64,000 nucleotides of DNA from Pteria penguin. Taxonomy: Eukaryota; Mollusca; Bivalvia; Pterioida; Pteriidae. Shown here one piece after another: positions 23,515-35,480 of this stretch. The notes beneath the pieces are model-generated. The model had not been told where the DNA came from and did no database searches. It worked only from the letters and a program-made list of their open reading frames with translations. How positions within the stretch are numbered: position 1 is the first letter of the stretch; each line of letters begins with the position of its first letter. Made by a program: the position numbers and the translations under genes. The stretch is taken from NCBI GenBank assembly GCA_035048485.1, contig CM068586.1, positions 34,226,563 through 34,290,562 on the forward strand. Reading direction: 5' to 3'.

Positions 23515-24297
23515 ATGTATTCCCTGGTGTTCCTCGGTATCCTAGTGGTGATGCTAACAACACCATACAATACAGTTGCGCAGAATAGATCAAGTGAGCA
23601 ATACCTTAACATATCAATGAAAGCGGTAATGTGTTACACAGGAACACAATATAGCCTTTCAAATCTCACGTCTGAATTTGTTTTTATGGTGTTGATAAAG
23701 GAGTAATCATTTTGGGAGTGGCATAGATATTTTGCACTAAATCAAAACCCCTAATATTGTGAAAATCAAGTAAAAGATGACTCCCAAATAAAAACAATTT
23801 TTATATTAAGATACATCATCCTTTCCATACTATATCAATGATACCAAATGTGGATTGAAATTTGATGATTTTTTTTCACAGATGTTTCAACGTATGGTGG
23901 GGGAGGAGGAAAGTTTTTTACTGACAGAGGCATAGCAAATTCCAAGATTACAGGAATCGCGATGGAATGTGGGAAATATCTGTCGTCCATTCAAGTACGC
24001 TATGGTAGTCGTTGGGGGAAAAGGCATGGATGGAAAAGTTACCAATTATGTAAAGATTGGGACAGGGGAAAGAAGGTCTACTATGGACTCTGGCGATATG
24101 AATACATAACGGGAGCATTTGTCACATATGATAGGTATGTGCGCTCCATTACATGGAAAACAAACAGGAGAACACTTCCAACATGCGGAACCAGAGCTGG
24201 AAGGCAAGCAAACGTCAATGGAAGACGACTGAAATTTATCGCAGGGAAAAGTGGGTGCATCATCGATCGACTATCCCTATACTGGCCACGTTTTTAA
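23515..24297 (+). CDS. ZG16/jacalin-like secreted lectin, copy 3 (intact)
   Basis: Exon 1 is 23515-23593, intron 288 nt, exon 2 23882-24297; the phase-1 join gives 164 aa without stops. Exon 2 opens 'AT GTT TCA', so residue 28 is Val where copies 2 and 4-8 have Trp; only pseudogene copy 1 shares this. Ile154 (GCIIDR) is unique. It has F38 and N46 like copy 2 but Y99 and R111 like copies 4-8, so it looks like a mosaic of old and young types. AATAAA lies at 24322. The 3' flank to 24807 is ordinary array sequence. Confidence 0.88.
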
Positions 24298-24807
24298 ATT
24301 TATGTGCTAAACATGTCTTGAAATAAATTCTATTGCATTGAATTTTGAATGAATTCTATCTTTTCAAATATGCAATGCATTTGTTTCTTGCCCTTATTAT
24401 TCAATAATGTACAATTTTCCGTAAAGCTCAAGTAAGAAAATTGTGAAATATGTAAAATATAAAATATAACCCAATCAATTTGTGCAGGCAATACGATATC
24501 TTAAGAAGAGAATACATGTATGTTTAAGTAAAAGGACTCTTGAATAGTGCACGGTTCCATTCTTATTGCAGGTTAAGACTTATATAAAATTCATTAATAT
24601 TTATACAGATATATCTTGAAGAATGTATTTGAAAAATGAAATCTTACGACATTTTTCAGTAAACACTTCTGTTTTTGAAAGGTAAGCTAATAAAATATAA
24701 CTGTTTTCTAAGCTACCTCGTTCATAATGATTCTTAGCACATTCGCTCGTAAATACAACACATAACATAAAGGTTTGACTGTTTAATGGCAGTTTTGATA
24801 TATTTAT

Positions 24808-25623
24808 TTAGTGCCCATAGGAATCCCAATAATCTGTCTTGCCATTTAATTGTAAATAAATATTGTCCATCAAAAATGTGATGGCATTAAACAACTCAGT
24901 ACAAGTCCAGTATTTATAATTATCATATTGTTTGTTAGAGAAAAATCCCGATGTAACTGAAGTACAGATGTATGATTTAGATTCTCTGTTGAAACACCAG
25001 CGTATGAGAGATAACAATTTGGTTTTGATTAAATCATGAGGTAGAGAGTTAAAATATAGTGTCGAAAAATTAATAGTTGGAACGTTATTTGCCTTAAAAT
25101 TTCTCACAGGGAATTTTTCAATGACTTCCTTAGAATTTTTTATAGACCAAAAGAAAATGACGTTACTATTGCTAAAACAGCATAACAATACTTGATAACA
25201 TGGTCTTTAACTGCAGTGAGAGTGGAGGTAACATGTGTAGAAAGCACAGTTGTACAGCAATGACTAGAATTGGATATAAAACGTGATTTACATAGATTTT
25301 TGTGTACTTTGACGAGCCAATACATAGCTGAGCAAGAGCATTTACCGGACGTGCGGCATGGTAGGAATAAAGCGATTGCAGAACATTTTAATCAACCGGA
25401 CCCTGATGATTCGGACTTCTGTATAGTCATTTTAGAAAGTACTTCGATCGGTCCAGGTATTATTGCAAAATCAAAGAATTATTCTGAATTGAACTGCGCA
25501 ACACCATGCCATCCGGTTTTAACAAAAAATCGCAACTTGGTGTACTTTGGCCGGATTACTGACCAAAACTGGCCTGCTGTAGACCGAAGAACCGTATATC
25601 ACCGATACATGCGAATGACGTGA
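24808..25623. mobile_element. Retroelement remnant, unit 3: RT (-) joined to inverted + fragment
   Basis: The RT half is on - at 25325-25140 and 25188-24808, two overlapping frames shifted by one base between 'HVIKYCYAVLAIVTS' and 'NVIFFWSIKNSKEVIEKF'. The + frame runs to 25623 and carries 'AEHFNQPDPDDSDFCIVI'. RT catalytic motifs such as YxDD are absent because the - frame ends in a stop after 'KTDYWDSYGH'. Confidence 0.62.
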
Positions 25624-26155
25624 AAGTGACTCTAACAATATGGCGCGCTGACGTTATCATTTGATTCCCCAACATATTAAGCAATAAAGCTTAAATATAA
25701 ACACAGGTTTTATAAAACATACGCGGAATATGTACATATGTCTATTATCTTACTATTATAAACTTCAGTGATGTCTTGTTCGAATCAGGGTGTTCCTTCA
25801 CAAAACATTAAAAAATTGTTGATAAAAGTTTGTATCTTATCAGATTTTAAATGAGGGTCAAATCAAGAGAGACTAAAATAATTGTAAATGTCAATCAAAT
25901 CTCTGTTATTCTATACTATTGTTTAAGCAGCTAGTGTTCACATATACTTACTATATGGGTAATGTGCAATAACCATAGGTACTTTGCATATAAAAATTGA
26001 AGTCTATTTTTAGAATAAGCACTCGTCAGTTCTTTATCAATATTTATGATTACAGATAGCTTTAGCCACATGTTAAGACATCAGTTGTCTTCTTTGTTCT
26101 TCCTTGGTATTTCCCCCTCGTATTTATTATTGCTCCGGTCTTTTGTTCGCATAGG

Positions 26156-26409
26156 CTTATTTTACCCTTTTCCCTGATGTTATGTGGCTGTGACACTTTC
26201 TATACAGTGTTTGTTCACATTTATGTATAAATACAGTGCTGAATTATATTTGTTTCGTCTGTATGTGAGGCCATTCACGGCGGGTGTGGCTAGCTAAACA
26301 GGAGACGCTCACTGGACCCGGGCACCTGGTCTCACCCCTGAATTTCAGGGGTCTGTGAATGTCCACTGTGGTACATTGTTGTTAGTGCCATAGTCATGTG
26401 ACATCAGAT
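26156..26409 (+). mobile_element. Retroelement 3'-tail insertion (254 bp), unit 3
   Basis: It replaces 'gttctttgtaa' between 'ttgttcgcatagg' and 'atggtttttctttatcagc', which are joined by that short sequence in units 0-2. It contains the UTR signature 'ggcgggtgtggctagc', 'aggagacgctcactgg', 'cccgggcacctggtctcacc' and a 'cccctgaatttcagggg' hairpin. The last ~50 bp copy a phrase found elsewhere in each spacer (gtacattgttgttagtg). Confidence 0.82.
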
Positions 26410-28356
26410 ATGGTTTTTCTTTATCAGCAATCCGATCTGGTACATTCACTAGTTATTCATATTTGATTTTACTAAATTTTGAATGAAAATGAAGTGTCTT
26501 ATATTTTGACATTCAGTTCCATATAAACTTAAGTGAATTAAGATGTCCATATTTACCTTAAATCTTCATTTTGTTGGTATGTCATTTTCTTACCTTTAGA
26601 TATGAAAGTGAAGAGCAGTCTCAGATAAAGGACTACTAACAATAGAAACGATATGTCTGATTCCCTTTTCCTTTCGTGCCTTGTTATACCATTATGGCTT
26701 TGGTGATTATTTATTACAATCGATTCGTATCATTTATTGGTATCCCGTTCTTCTGTAATACGATTGGATCGTTTATTGACTTGATAGTATATTTGCCTTT
26801 AATACGTAGATTTTCTCCGTAAATCTTTACAATCAGTGTCTTTGTTTTATCATACTGAGGGAATATTTAGTGACATAGAAACCTTTTATTGCCTTTTGTA
26901 TAAAGTATGTATACACTATTAATTTCTTAGCGACAGTTCAATTATGCACTTTGTACAAAATCTCTTCGAGAGGAATTCTTAAGTCAAAAGTGAAACCGAT
27001 CTTTGAAATATAATGATATAATATAAATCCTTGAATATTACTTATCCTGTATTTCTGATTGCATACTCAAAATTTGATAGTTGATGTATGGGATCTTGGT
27101 ACAACAATACTTTGATGCAACATCTTGCATGCATGAATATTCTTTATCAACTTTAATTATCTGAATCCTTTGATTCTCAAACATATAAAACAATAGAGCA
27201 TTAAAATACACACATGTTTGATAAATCATACGCAGTATATGTAGGCAGCATCTAGAGGCTATGTAGTATTTGCATCAGACTTACAAAACAAAAGAAATTT
27301 GAACAACATTTATTGCTTAACATTCAATATTTTGCGAAAAAAGTATACATCAGTCGTCATGTACTATTCTATTATACTAAGCAAGTACTTAGTCAATGAC
27401 CGACTAAAATAGGTTTTATAAATTCAAATTAAAGAATGCTGTTCAATTCCATGTTTTAATATTTGGCACTCTGATCTTTATTCATTAATCTGTTGATTAG
27501 AACCGGAAAACATGTCTTAACTCATCTCCTTTATTCTTAATAAATGAAACATAAATTTTTCATCTCAACTGTACTGGAAAATTTACAATGCAACAATATT
27601 ACATATCTTTTGTTCGAAACTACATTAATAATAGCAAATATCTAAACCGAAATGTAATTAGGGACAGTGTCAATGAATGTCATTATTTCAAATCATACCA
27701 CATTGCCTTCTTGTACACTGTGGTACATTGTTGTTAGTGGTATAGTCCTATGACACCAGTTACTTTCGTCTTTTACATTGATAAATCCTTCAAGTGTTTA
27801 AAATTTGCATGAGTTTTTCTGTAGTCCACTATTTGATTAACATTTTCAAATGCTTCTGATGGAATTGAAATTAAAGAATAGTCTATGAAGGTATTTAATC
27901 GAAGTCATTCCAAAGTATATGTAGGTATGTATTAAAGCTCTCTCTACTTTGAGCGCCTTTTAAGCGTACACTATAGAATGAAAATCATGTTCCATGTATG
28001 ATGATGCTCGTCTCAGGAGACTTGTACAGAAAGTTAAATAAGTGCATATAAAAATCCAGTTTTGTCCCATGTGCAGCTTTGTGCGTATCAAAAGGAGATA
28101 ATGCGCCCATATATTCAATTTTCGGGCATTGAAAAATATAAGATTCATTCGACAATTTTGTTTTTATTTCACTTGCATCGTTGTTATGATGAATACCTGG
28201 TCGTGTAAAATTCCTAAATACTAAACATGTTTGGACCTTCTTGGACATGTTTAACTGTAATTCTAATATTCAATTTGTTAAGAAAAGAAAGGGGTACTGG
28301 TAAAGTTTAGCCAGTTTAGCCTGTATATTTTCATTTTTCCGGTAGCTAAAACATAA

Positions 28357-28376
28357 CCCCCCCCCCCTCTCTCTCT
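28357..28376 (+). repeat. C/(CT)n tract, unit 3 spacer (type A)
   Basis: A C run then CT repeats, followed by 'gtttagcacag'. The same short form occurs before copies 7 and 8. Confidence 0.9.
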
Positions 28377-29572
28377 GTTTAGCACAGTCAGTGTTTATTA
28401 GCATATATATCGAAATATATGCGGCATTAACTTTACTTACTACCTATATTACTAATTCATGTAAATTTGAAATGTACCGGATTTTGTATTAAACACTTTA
28501 TGTGTTTGTCATTGTTAGAATTTCTATGAAATGAAGTATATATATCTAGGATAACATAATTTGATGGCAATATTTCATGCTGTAGAAAAATATAAGCACG
28601 GTGACGCCCCCCCCCCCCCATGTTTAATTTTTGAATTAATTAAAATGCGGTAGAAATATTCATAGTTGCCACTGTTACATTTATTTCGTGGAAAACGTCC
28701 CTAAGGGAAATATGATACATCCAATACATGCTGCTTTTAGAAACATACTGTAATCTTATTCGTTCTCCGATATAAATAATTTATGTCTGTTTCATAAGTA
28801 ATATGAACTCATAAAACAATTGTACGGTGATTAATATTCTACATTTACCAATTGTTACAGTAAAAACATACATGTATCTATTGTCCCTGAAGCAATGTTT
28901 GGGTTTATCCTCGATCTTTAATTTCTCCAAAGGTATAAATATCGCTTCATTGCTCATATACAATACACCTAGCTTAACATAAGAAAGGTAAGTGTGAATT
29001 TTCAAGAGGAACATATCTAATTCCAACAATTGAATTTACTTTGATATTTTATACGTTAAGTAAAGTGATATGAAATCGAACTGTAATAAGCTAAGAAAGT
29101 CTATTCTACAAGACAAGATAGAAATATGTGCTATCTCTTTTGTATTTGAGAGAATTATTGTAACAATTATTATTGATCTTAAAGAAATTTTCTGTTTCTA
29201 TTTACTGAATTCCTTTCATTTTGATTAGATTTGTTATGCTTCTCTACATCAATTTTCGATGATAGTTAGCTTAACGCATTTCTTTTCAATTATACAATAC
29301 ATGGAAAATATCTTGTTAAATTTTAAAACAACAATTTTAATCGCATTGAATTTTGATTTTATTGATACATATTTATATGTTAACATATTTACTTTCATTC
29401 ATCTGCGCTGCTTTGATGTAGAGACAAAATCAAAACCAGGAATCATGCAATTTTATCAAGATCATTTCCATGTTTCATTTAGTCAATGCAGTGATGTTTT
29501 ACAGAACAAAGAAATAATTACATGTACAATAATTATCTTGTTTTCGGACTTCAGAAATCTTCAGCTATCAAT

Positions 29573-30356
29573 ATGTATTCCTTGGTGTTCCTCGGTATCC
29601 TAGTGGTGATGCTAACAACACCGTACAATACAGTTGCGCAGAATAGATCAAGTGAGCAATACCTTAACATATCAATGAAAGCGGTAATGTGTTACACAGG
29701 AACACAATATAGCCTTTCAAATCTCACGTCTGAATTTGCTTTATGGTGTTGATTAAGGAGTAATTATTTTAGGAGTGGCATAGATATTTTGCACTAAATC
29801 AAAACCCCTAATATTGTGAAAATCAAGTAAAAGATGACTCCCAAATAAAAACAATTTTATATTAAGATACATCATACTTTCCGATCTATATCAATGATAC
29901 CAAATGTGGATTGAAATTTAATGATGTTTTTTTTTCACAGATTGGTCAACGTATGGTGGGGGAGGAGGAAAGTCTTTTACTGACAGAGGCATAGCAAAGT
30001 CCAAGATTACAGGAATCGCGATGGAATGTGGGAAATATCTGTCGTCCATTCAAGTACGCTATGGTAGTCGTTGGGGGAAAAGGCATGGATGGAAAAGTTA
30101 CCAATTATGTAAGGATTGGGACAGGGGAAAGAAGGTCTACTATGGACTCTGGCGATATGAATACATAACGGGAGCATTTGTCACATATGATAGGTATGTG
30201 CGCTCCATTACATGGAAAACAAACAGGAGAACACTTCCAACATGCGGAACCAGAGCTGGAAGGCAAGCCAACGTCAATGGAAGACGACTGAAATTTATCG
30301 CAGGGAAAAGTGGGTGCATCGTCGATCGACTATCCCTATACTGGCCACGTTTTTAA
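29573..30356 (+). CDS. ZG16/jacalin-like secreted lectin, copy 4 (intact)
   Basis: Exon 1 is 29573-29651, intron 289 nt, exon 2 29941-30356, 164 aa. It encodes the array consensus (W28, S38, K46, Y99, R111, P126, R141, L157), and its protein is identical to that of copy 8, 28 kb away. One synonymous change (TTG at codon 4) marks exon 1. The Asn24-Arg-Ser and Asn27-Trp-Ser sequons straddle the exon junction. AATAAA lies at 30381. Confidence 0.9.
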
Positions 30357-30866
30357 ATTTATGTGCTAAACATGTCTTGAAATAAATTCTATTGCATTGA
30401 ATTTTGAATGAATTCTATCTTTTCAAATATGCAATGCATTTGTTTCTTGCCCTTATTATTGAAAAATGTACAATTTTCCGTAAAGCTCAAGTAAGAAAAT
30501 TGTGAAATATGTAAAATATAAAATATAACCCAATCAATTTGTGCAGGCAATACGATATCTTAAGAAGAGAATACATGTATGTTTAAGTAAAAGGACTCTT
30601 GAATAGTGCACGGTTCCATTCTTATTGCAGGTTAAGACTTATATAAAATTCATTAATATTTATACAGATATATCTTGAAGAATGTATTTGAAAAATGAAA
30701 TCTTACGACATTTTTCAGTAAACACTTCTGTTTTTGAAAGGTAAGCTAATAAAATATAACTGTTTTCTAAGCTACCTCGTTCATAATGATTCTTAGCACA
30801 TTCGCTCGTAAATACAACACATAACATAAAGGTTTGACTGTTTAATGGCAGTTTTGATATATTTAT

Positions 30867-31680
30867 TTAGTGCCCATAGGAATCCCAATAATCTGTCTTG
30901 CCATTTAATTGTAAATAAATATTGTCCATCAAAAATGTGATGGCATTAAACAACTCAGTACAAGTCCAGTATTTATAATTATCATATTGTTTGTTAGAGA
31001 AAAATCCCGATGTAACTGAAGTACAGATGTATGATTTAGATTCTCTGTTGAAACACCAGCGTATGAGAGATAACAATTTGGTTTTGATTAAATCATGAGG
31101 TAGAGAGTTAAAATATAGTGTCGAAAAATTAATAGTTGGAACGTTATTTGCCTTAAAATTTCTCACAGGGAATTTTTCAATGACTTCCTTAGAATTTTTT
31201 ATAAACCAAAAGAAAATGACGTTACTATTGCTAAAACAGCATAACAATACTTGATAACATGGTCTTTAACTGCAGTGAGAGTGGAGGTAACATGTGTAGA
31301 AAGCACAGTTGTACAGCAATGACTAGAATTGGATATAAAACGTGATTTACATAGATTTTTGTGTACTTTGACGAGCCAATACATAGCTGAGCAAGAGCAT
31401 TTAGCGGACGTGCGGCATGGTAGGAATAAAGCGATTGCAGAACATTTTAATCAACCGGACCCTGATGATTCGGACTTCTGTATAGTCATTTTAGAAAGTA
31501 CTTCGATCGGTCCAGGTATTATCGCAAAATCAAAGAATTATTCTGAATTGAACTACTCAACACCATGCCATCCGGTTTTAACAAAAAATCGCAACTTGGT
31601 GTACTTTGGCCGGGTTACTGACCAAACCTAGCCTGCTGTAGATCGAAGAACCGTATACCACCGATACATGCCAATGACGT
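30867..31680. mobile_element. Retroelement remnant, unit 4: RT (-) joined to inverted + fragment
   Basis: - frames lie at 31384-31199 and 31247-30867. The + frame 31329-31631 stops early at 'accaaacctag', where other units read on to 'NWPAVDRR'. Preceded by about 510 bp of lectin 3' flank. Confidence 0.62.
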
Positions 31681-33210
31681 GAAAGTGATTCTAACAATAT
31701 GGCGCGCTGACGTTATCGTTTGATTCTCCAACATATTAAGCAATAAAGTTTAAATATAAACACGTTTTCTAAAACATACGCGGAATATGTAAACTGCAGC
31801 TAAAGGCTAAATGATATTTACAGCACACTTAGGAACGAAACGTAATGTGAACGACTCACCCTATTTGTCTGTTTAAAAATGAAAAATACATTACACATGT
31901 ACGAGGTATCTCGATTGCATTAACTGCATGATTTGAAGGTAAAGTGCAATAATTCTGTATATTTTGTATCGGGACTGCTTTTAACCGTATCTTCAAGAAA
32001 AAGTGTTTGCTTAATATTTGAGAATTTTCATTATATCATGATGGAGCATTTTCTATCTATAAATTCTAAAATGTGTTCTTCGATTTTCTCGCTTATGTGG
32101 CGAATGAGAAGGATGCCCCAGAAAACCGCTTAACCACACCAACTAAGGTACTTTATGTGACCATCCAATATGTCGGCTTATGATGTCTTTTTACCTGTAA
32201 ATTGCAATTTCATCTGTGTGTCCGTAATGACTCTCATCATACAGCTGAGTCAGATGTCTGACCTTTTTAATTAATACTTTTTTCCTTCAAAACATCGTAT
32301 ATTTATCAAGGTTCATTTCAACTTTGTACCAAAATGCACATTCATTCATGATAAGGAAGTCGTAATAAATTGTGTGCTAAAAAATTCACATTGGTTTCTT
32401 TCTTCGTTGTCTTATTTCACTCCATGCTTCTAATATTGTATCCGTCGTGATATGACTATGATTAAAATATCAATTCTGGATGTTTAAACAGTGTACACTT
32501 AAGCCATATAACACCGGACGATATTCAAACATATAATTCTTCTCTTGAGTCGATGCATATAAATGTATTTCGGTACCTACTGTCTACTAAAGTTTTGTGA
32601 TATTTCATTCTTGTTTGACATTGTATTTAAATTACTTCACTAAATGATGACACTGCATTACAATCAAATAATTTTGGTGATGTACATGTAATGTATGATT
32701 TTTCATTTTTCTGCGAATCCGTGGCAACTGTTCTAATACACCTGAATCTGCTAGAAAACTTCTACAAAAACCACGAATATATTCTCGATTTAAACTCTAT
32801 TATCTTACTATTATAAACTTCAGTGATGTCTTGTTCGAATCAGGGTGTTCCTTCACAAAACATTAAAAAATTGTTGATAAAAGTTTGTATCTTATCAGAT
32901 TTTAAATGAGGGTCAAATCAAGAGAGACTAAAATAATTGTAAATGTCAATCAAATCTCTGTTATTCTATACTATTGTTTAAGCAGCTAGTGTTCACATAT
33001 ACTTACTATATGGGTAATGTGCGATAACCATAGGTACTTTGCATATAAAAATTGAAGTCTATTTTTAGAATAAGCACTCGTCAGTTCTTTATCAATATTT
33101 ATGATTACAGATAGCTTTAGCCACATGTTGAGACATCAGTTGTCTTCTTTGTTCTTCCTTGGTATTTCCCCCTCGTATTTATTATTGCTCCGGTCTTTTG
33201 TTCGCATAGG

Positions 33211-33464
33211 CTTATTTTACCCTTTTCCCTGATGTTATGTGGCTGTGACACTTTCTATACAGTGTTTGTTCACATTTATGTATAAATACAGTGCTGAATT
33301 ATATTTGTTTCGTCTGTATGTGAGGCCATTCACGGCGGGTGTGGCTAGCTAAACAGGAGACGCTCACTGGACCCGGGCACCTGGTCTCACCCCTGAATTT
33401 CAGGGGTCTGTGAATGTCCACTGTGGTACATTGTTGTTAGTGCCATAGTCATGTGACATCAGAT
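33211..33464 (+). mobile_element. Retroelement 3'-tail insertion (254 bp), unit 4
   Basis: Same insertion point, length and sequence as in unit 3, with the same 'gcttattttaccc' left edge. It was therefore copied with the unit, not inserted again. Confidence 0.85.
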
Positions 33465-35409
33465 ATGGTTTTTCTTTATCAGCAATCTGATCTGGTACAT
33501 TCACTAGTAATTCATATTTGATTTTACTAAATTTTGAATGAAAATGAAGTGTCTTATATTTTGACATTCAGTTCCATATAAACTTAAGTGAATTAAGATG
33601 TCCATATTTACCTTAAATCTTCATTTTGTTGGTATGTCATTTTCTTACCTTTAGATATGAAAGTGAAGAGCAGTCTCAGATAAAGGACTACTAACAATAG
33701 AAACGATATGTCTGATTCCCTTTTCCTTTCGTGCCTTGTTATACCATTATGGCTTTGGTGATTATTTATTACAATCGATTCGTATCATTCATTGGTATCC
33801 CGTTTTTCTGTAATACGATTGGATCGTTTATTGACTTGATAGTATATTTGCCTTTAATACGTAGATTTTCTCCGTAAATCTTTACAATCAGTGTCTTTGT
33901 TTTATCATACTGAGGGAATATTTAGTGACATAGAAACCTTTTATTGCCTTTTGTATAAAGTATGTATACACTATTAATTTCTTAGCGACAGTTCAATTAT
34001 GCACTTTGTACAAAATCTCTTCGAGAGGAATTCTTAAGTCAAAAGTGAAACCGATCTTTGAAATATAATGATATAATATAAATCCTTGAATATTCCTTAT
34101 CCTGTATTTCTGATTGCATACTCAAAATTTGATAGTTGATGTGTGGGATCTTGGTACAACAATACTTTGATGCAACATCTTGCATGCATGAATATTCTTT
34201 ATCAACTTTAATTATCTGAATCCTTTGATTCTCAAACATATAAAACAATAGAGCATTAAAATACACACATGTTTGATAAATCATACGCAGTATATGTAGG
34301 CAGCATCTAGAGGCTATGTAGTATTTGCATCAGACTTACAAAACAAAAGAAATTTGAACAACATTTATTGCTTAACATTCAATATTTTGCGAAAAAAAAA
34401 TTATACATCAGTCCTCATGTACTATTCTATAATATTAAGCGAGTACTTACCCAATGACCGACTAAAATAGCTTTTATAAATTGATATTAAGAATGCTGTT
34501 TAATTCCATGTTTTAACATTTGGCACTCTGATCTTTATTCATTAATCTGTTGATTAAAACCGGAAAACGTGTCTTAACTCATCTCCTTTATTCTTAATAA
34601 ATGAAACATAAATTTTTCATCTCAACTGTCCTGGAAAATTTACAATGCAACAATATTACATATCTTTTGTTCGAAACTACATTAATAATAGCAAATATCT
34701 AAACCCAAATGTAATCAGGGACTGTATCAATGAATGTCATTATTCATATCACATTGCCTTCTTGTCCACTGTGGTACATTGTTGTTAGTGGCATAGTCCT
34801 ATGACACCAGTTACTTTCGTTTTTTACATTGATAAATCCTTCAAGTCTTTAAAATTTGCATGAGTTTTTCTGTAGTCCACTATTTGATTAACATTTTCAA
34901 ATGCTTCTGATGGAATTGAAATTAAAGAAGAGTCTATGAAAGTATTTAATCAAAGTCTTTCCAAAGTATATGTAGGTATGTATTAAAGCTCTCTCTACTT
35001 TGAGCGCCTTTTAAGCGTACACTATAGAATGAAAATCATGTTCTATGTATGATGATGTTCGTCTCAGGAGACTTGTACAGAGAGTTAAATAAGTGAACAT
35101 AAAAATGCAGTTTTGTCCCATATGCAGCTTTGTGCGTATCAAAGGGAGATAATGCGCCCATATATTCAATTTTCACGCATTTAAAAATATAAGAGTCATT
35201 CGAGAATTTTGTTTTTATTTCACTTGCATCGTTGTTATGATGAATACCTGGTCGTGTAAAATTCCTAAATACTAAACATGTTTGGACCTTCTTGGACATG
35301 TTTAACTGTAATTCTAATATTCACTTTCTTAAGAAAAGAAAGGGGTACTGGTAAAATTTAGCCAGTTTAGCCTGTATATTTTCATTTTTCCGGTAGCTTA
35401 AACATATGA

Positions 35410-35425
35410 CCCCCCCTCTCTCTCT

Positions 35426-35480
<55 letters not shown>
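35410..35480 (+). repeat. C/(CT)n/(TG)n microsatellite, unit 4 spacer (type B)
   Basis: C run, CT repeats broken by 'cctt', about 20 further CT units, then about nine TG units before 'gaacagtcag'. Confidence 0.95.

Larger units (their letters stand above)
25624..29572. repeat. Array spacer between copies 3 and 4, shortened by a ~1-kb deletion
   Basis: At about 25733 'acgcggaatatgta' jumps to sequence that in unit 4 lies about 1.0 kb further on ('tctattatcttactatt', near 32800), which accounts for the short 6.06-kb unit. The remainder has the 254-bp retroelement tail, unit-repeat member 3, a microsatellite, a C13 tract (28607-28619) and the lectin 5' flank. No gene recognised. Confidence 0.75.

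Noticed and set aside
23515..23706. Read-through of the lectin signal exon into the intron as a separate 60-64-aa secreted peptide
   Set aside because: The donor a|gtgagc and a strong acceptor are conserved, and the read-through tail differs between copies (..FVFMVLIKE versus ..FALWC) owing to a 1-base indel, so it is not under coding constraint.
34039..34284. 81-codon - frame inside unit-repeat member 3
   Set aside because: Lies within the dispersed ~300-bp repeat; the unit 0 version is frameshifted and shows no family signature.
35036..35299. 87-codon - frame ('MSKKVQTCLVFRNFTRP..') repeated in units 2-7
   Set aside because: Disrupted in units 0 and 1, low complexity of evidence, no motif; a repeat-borne frame.
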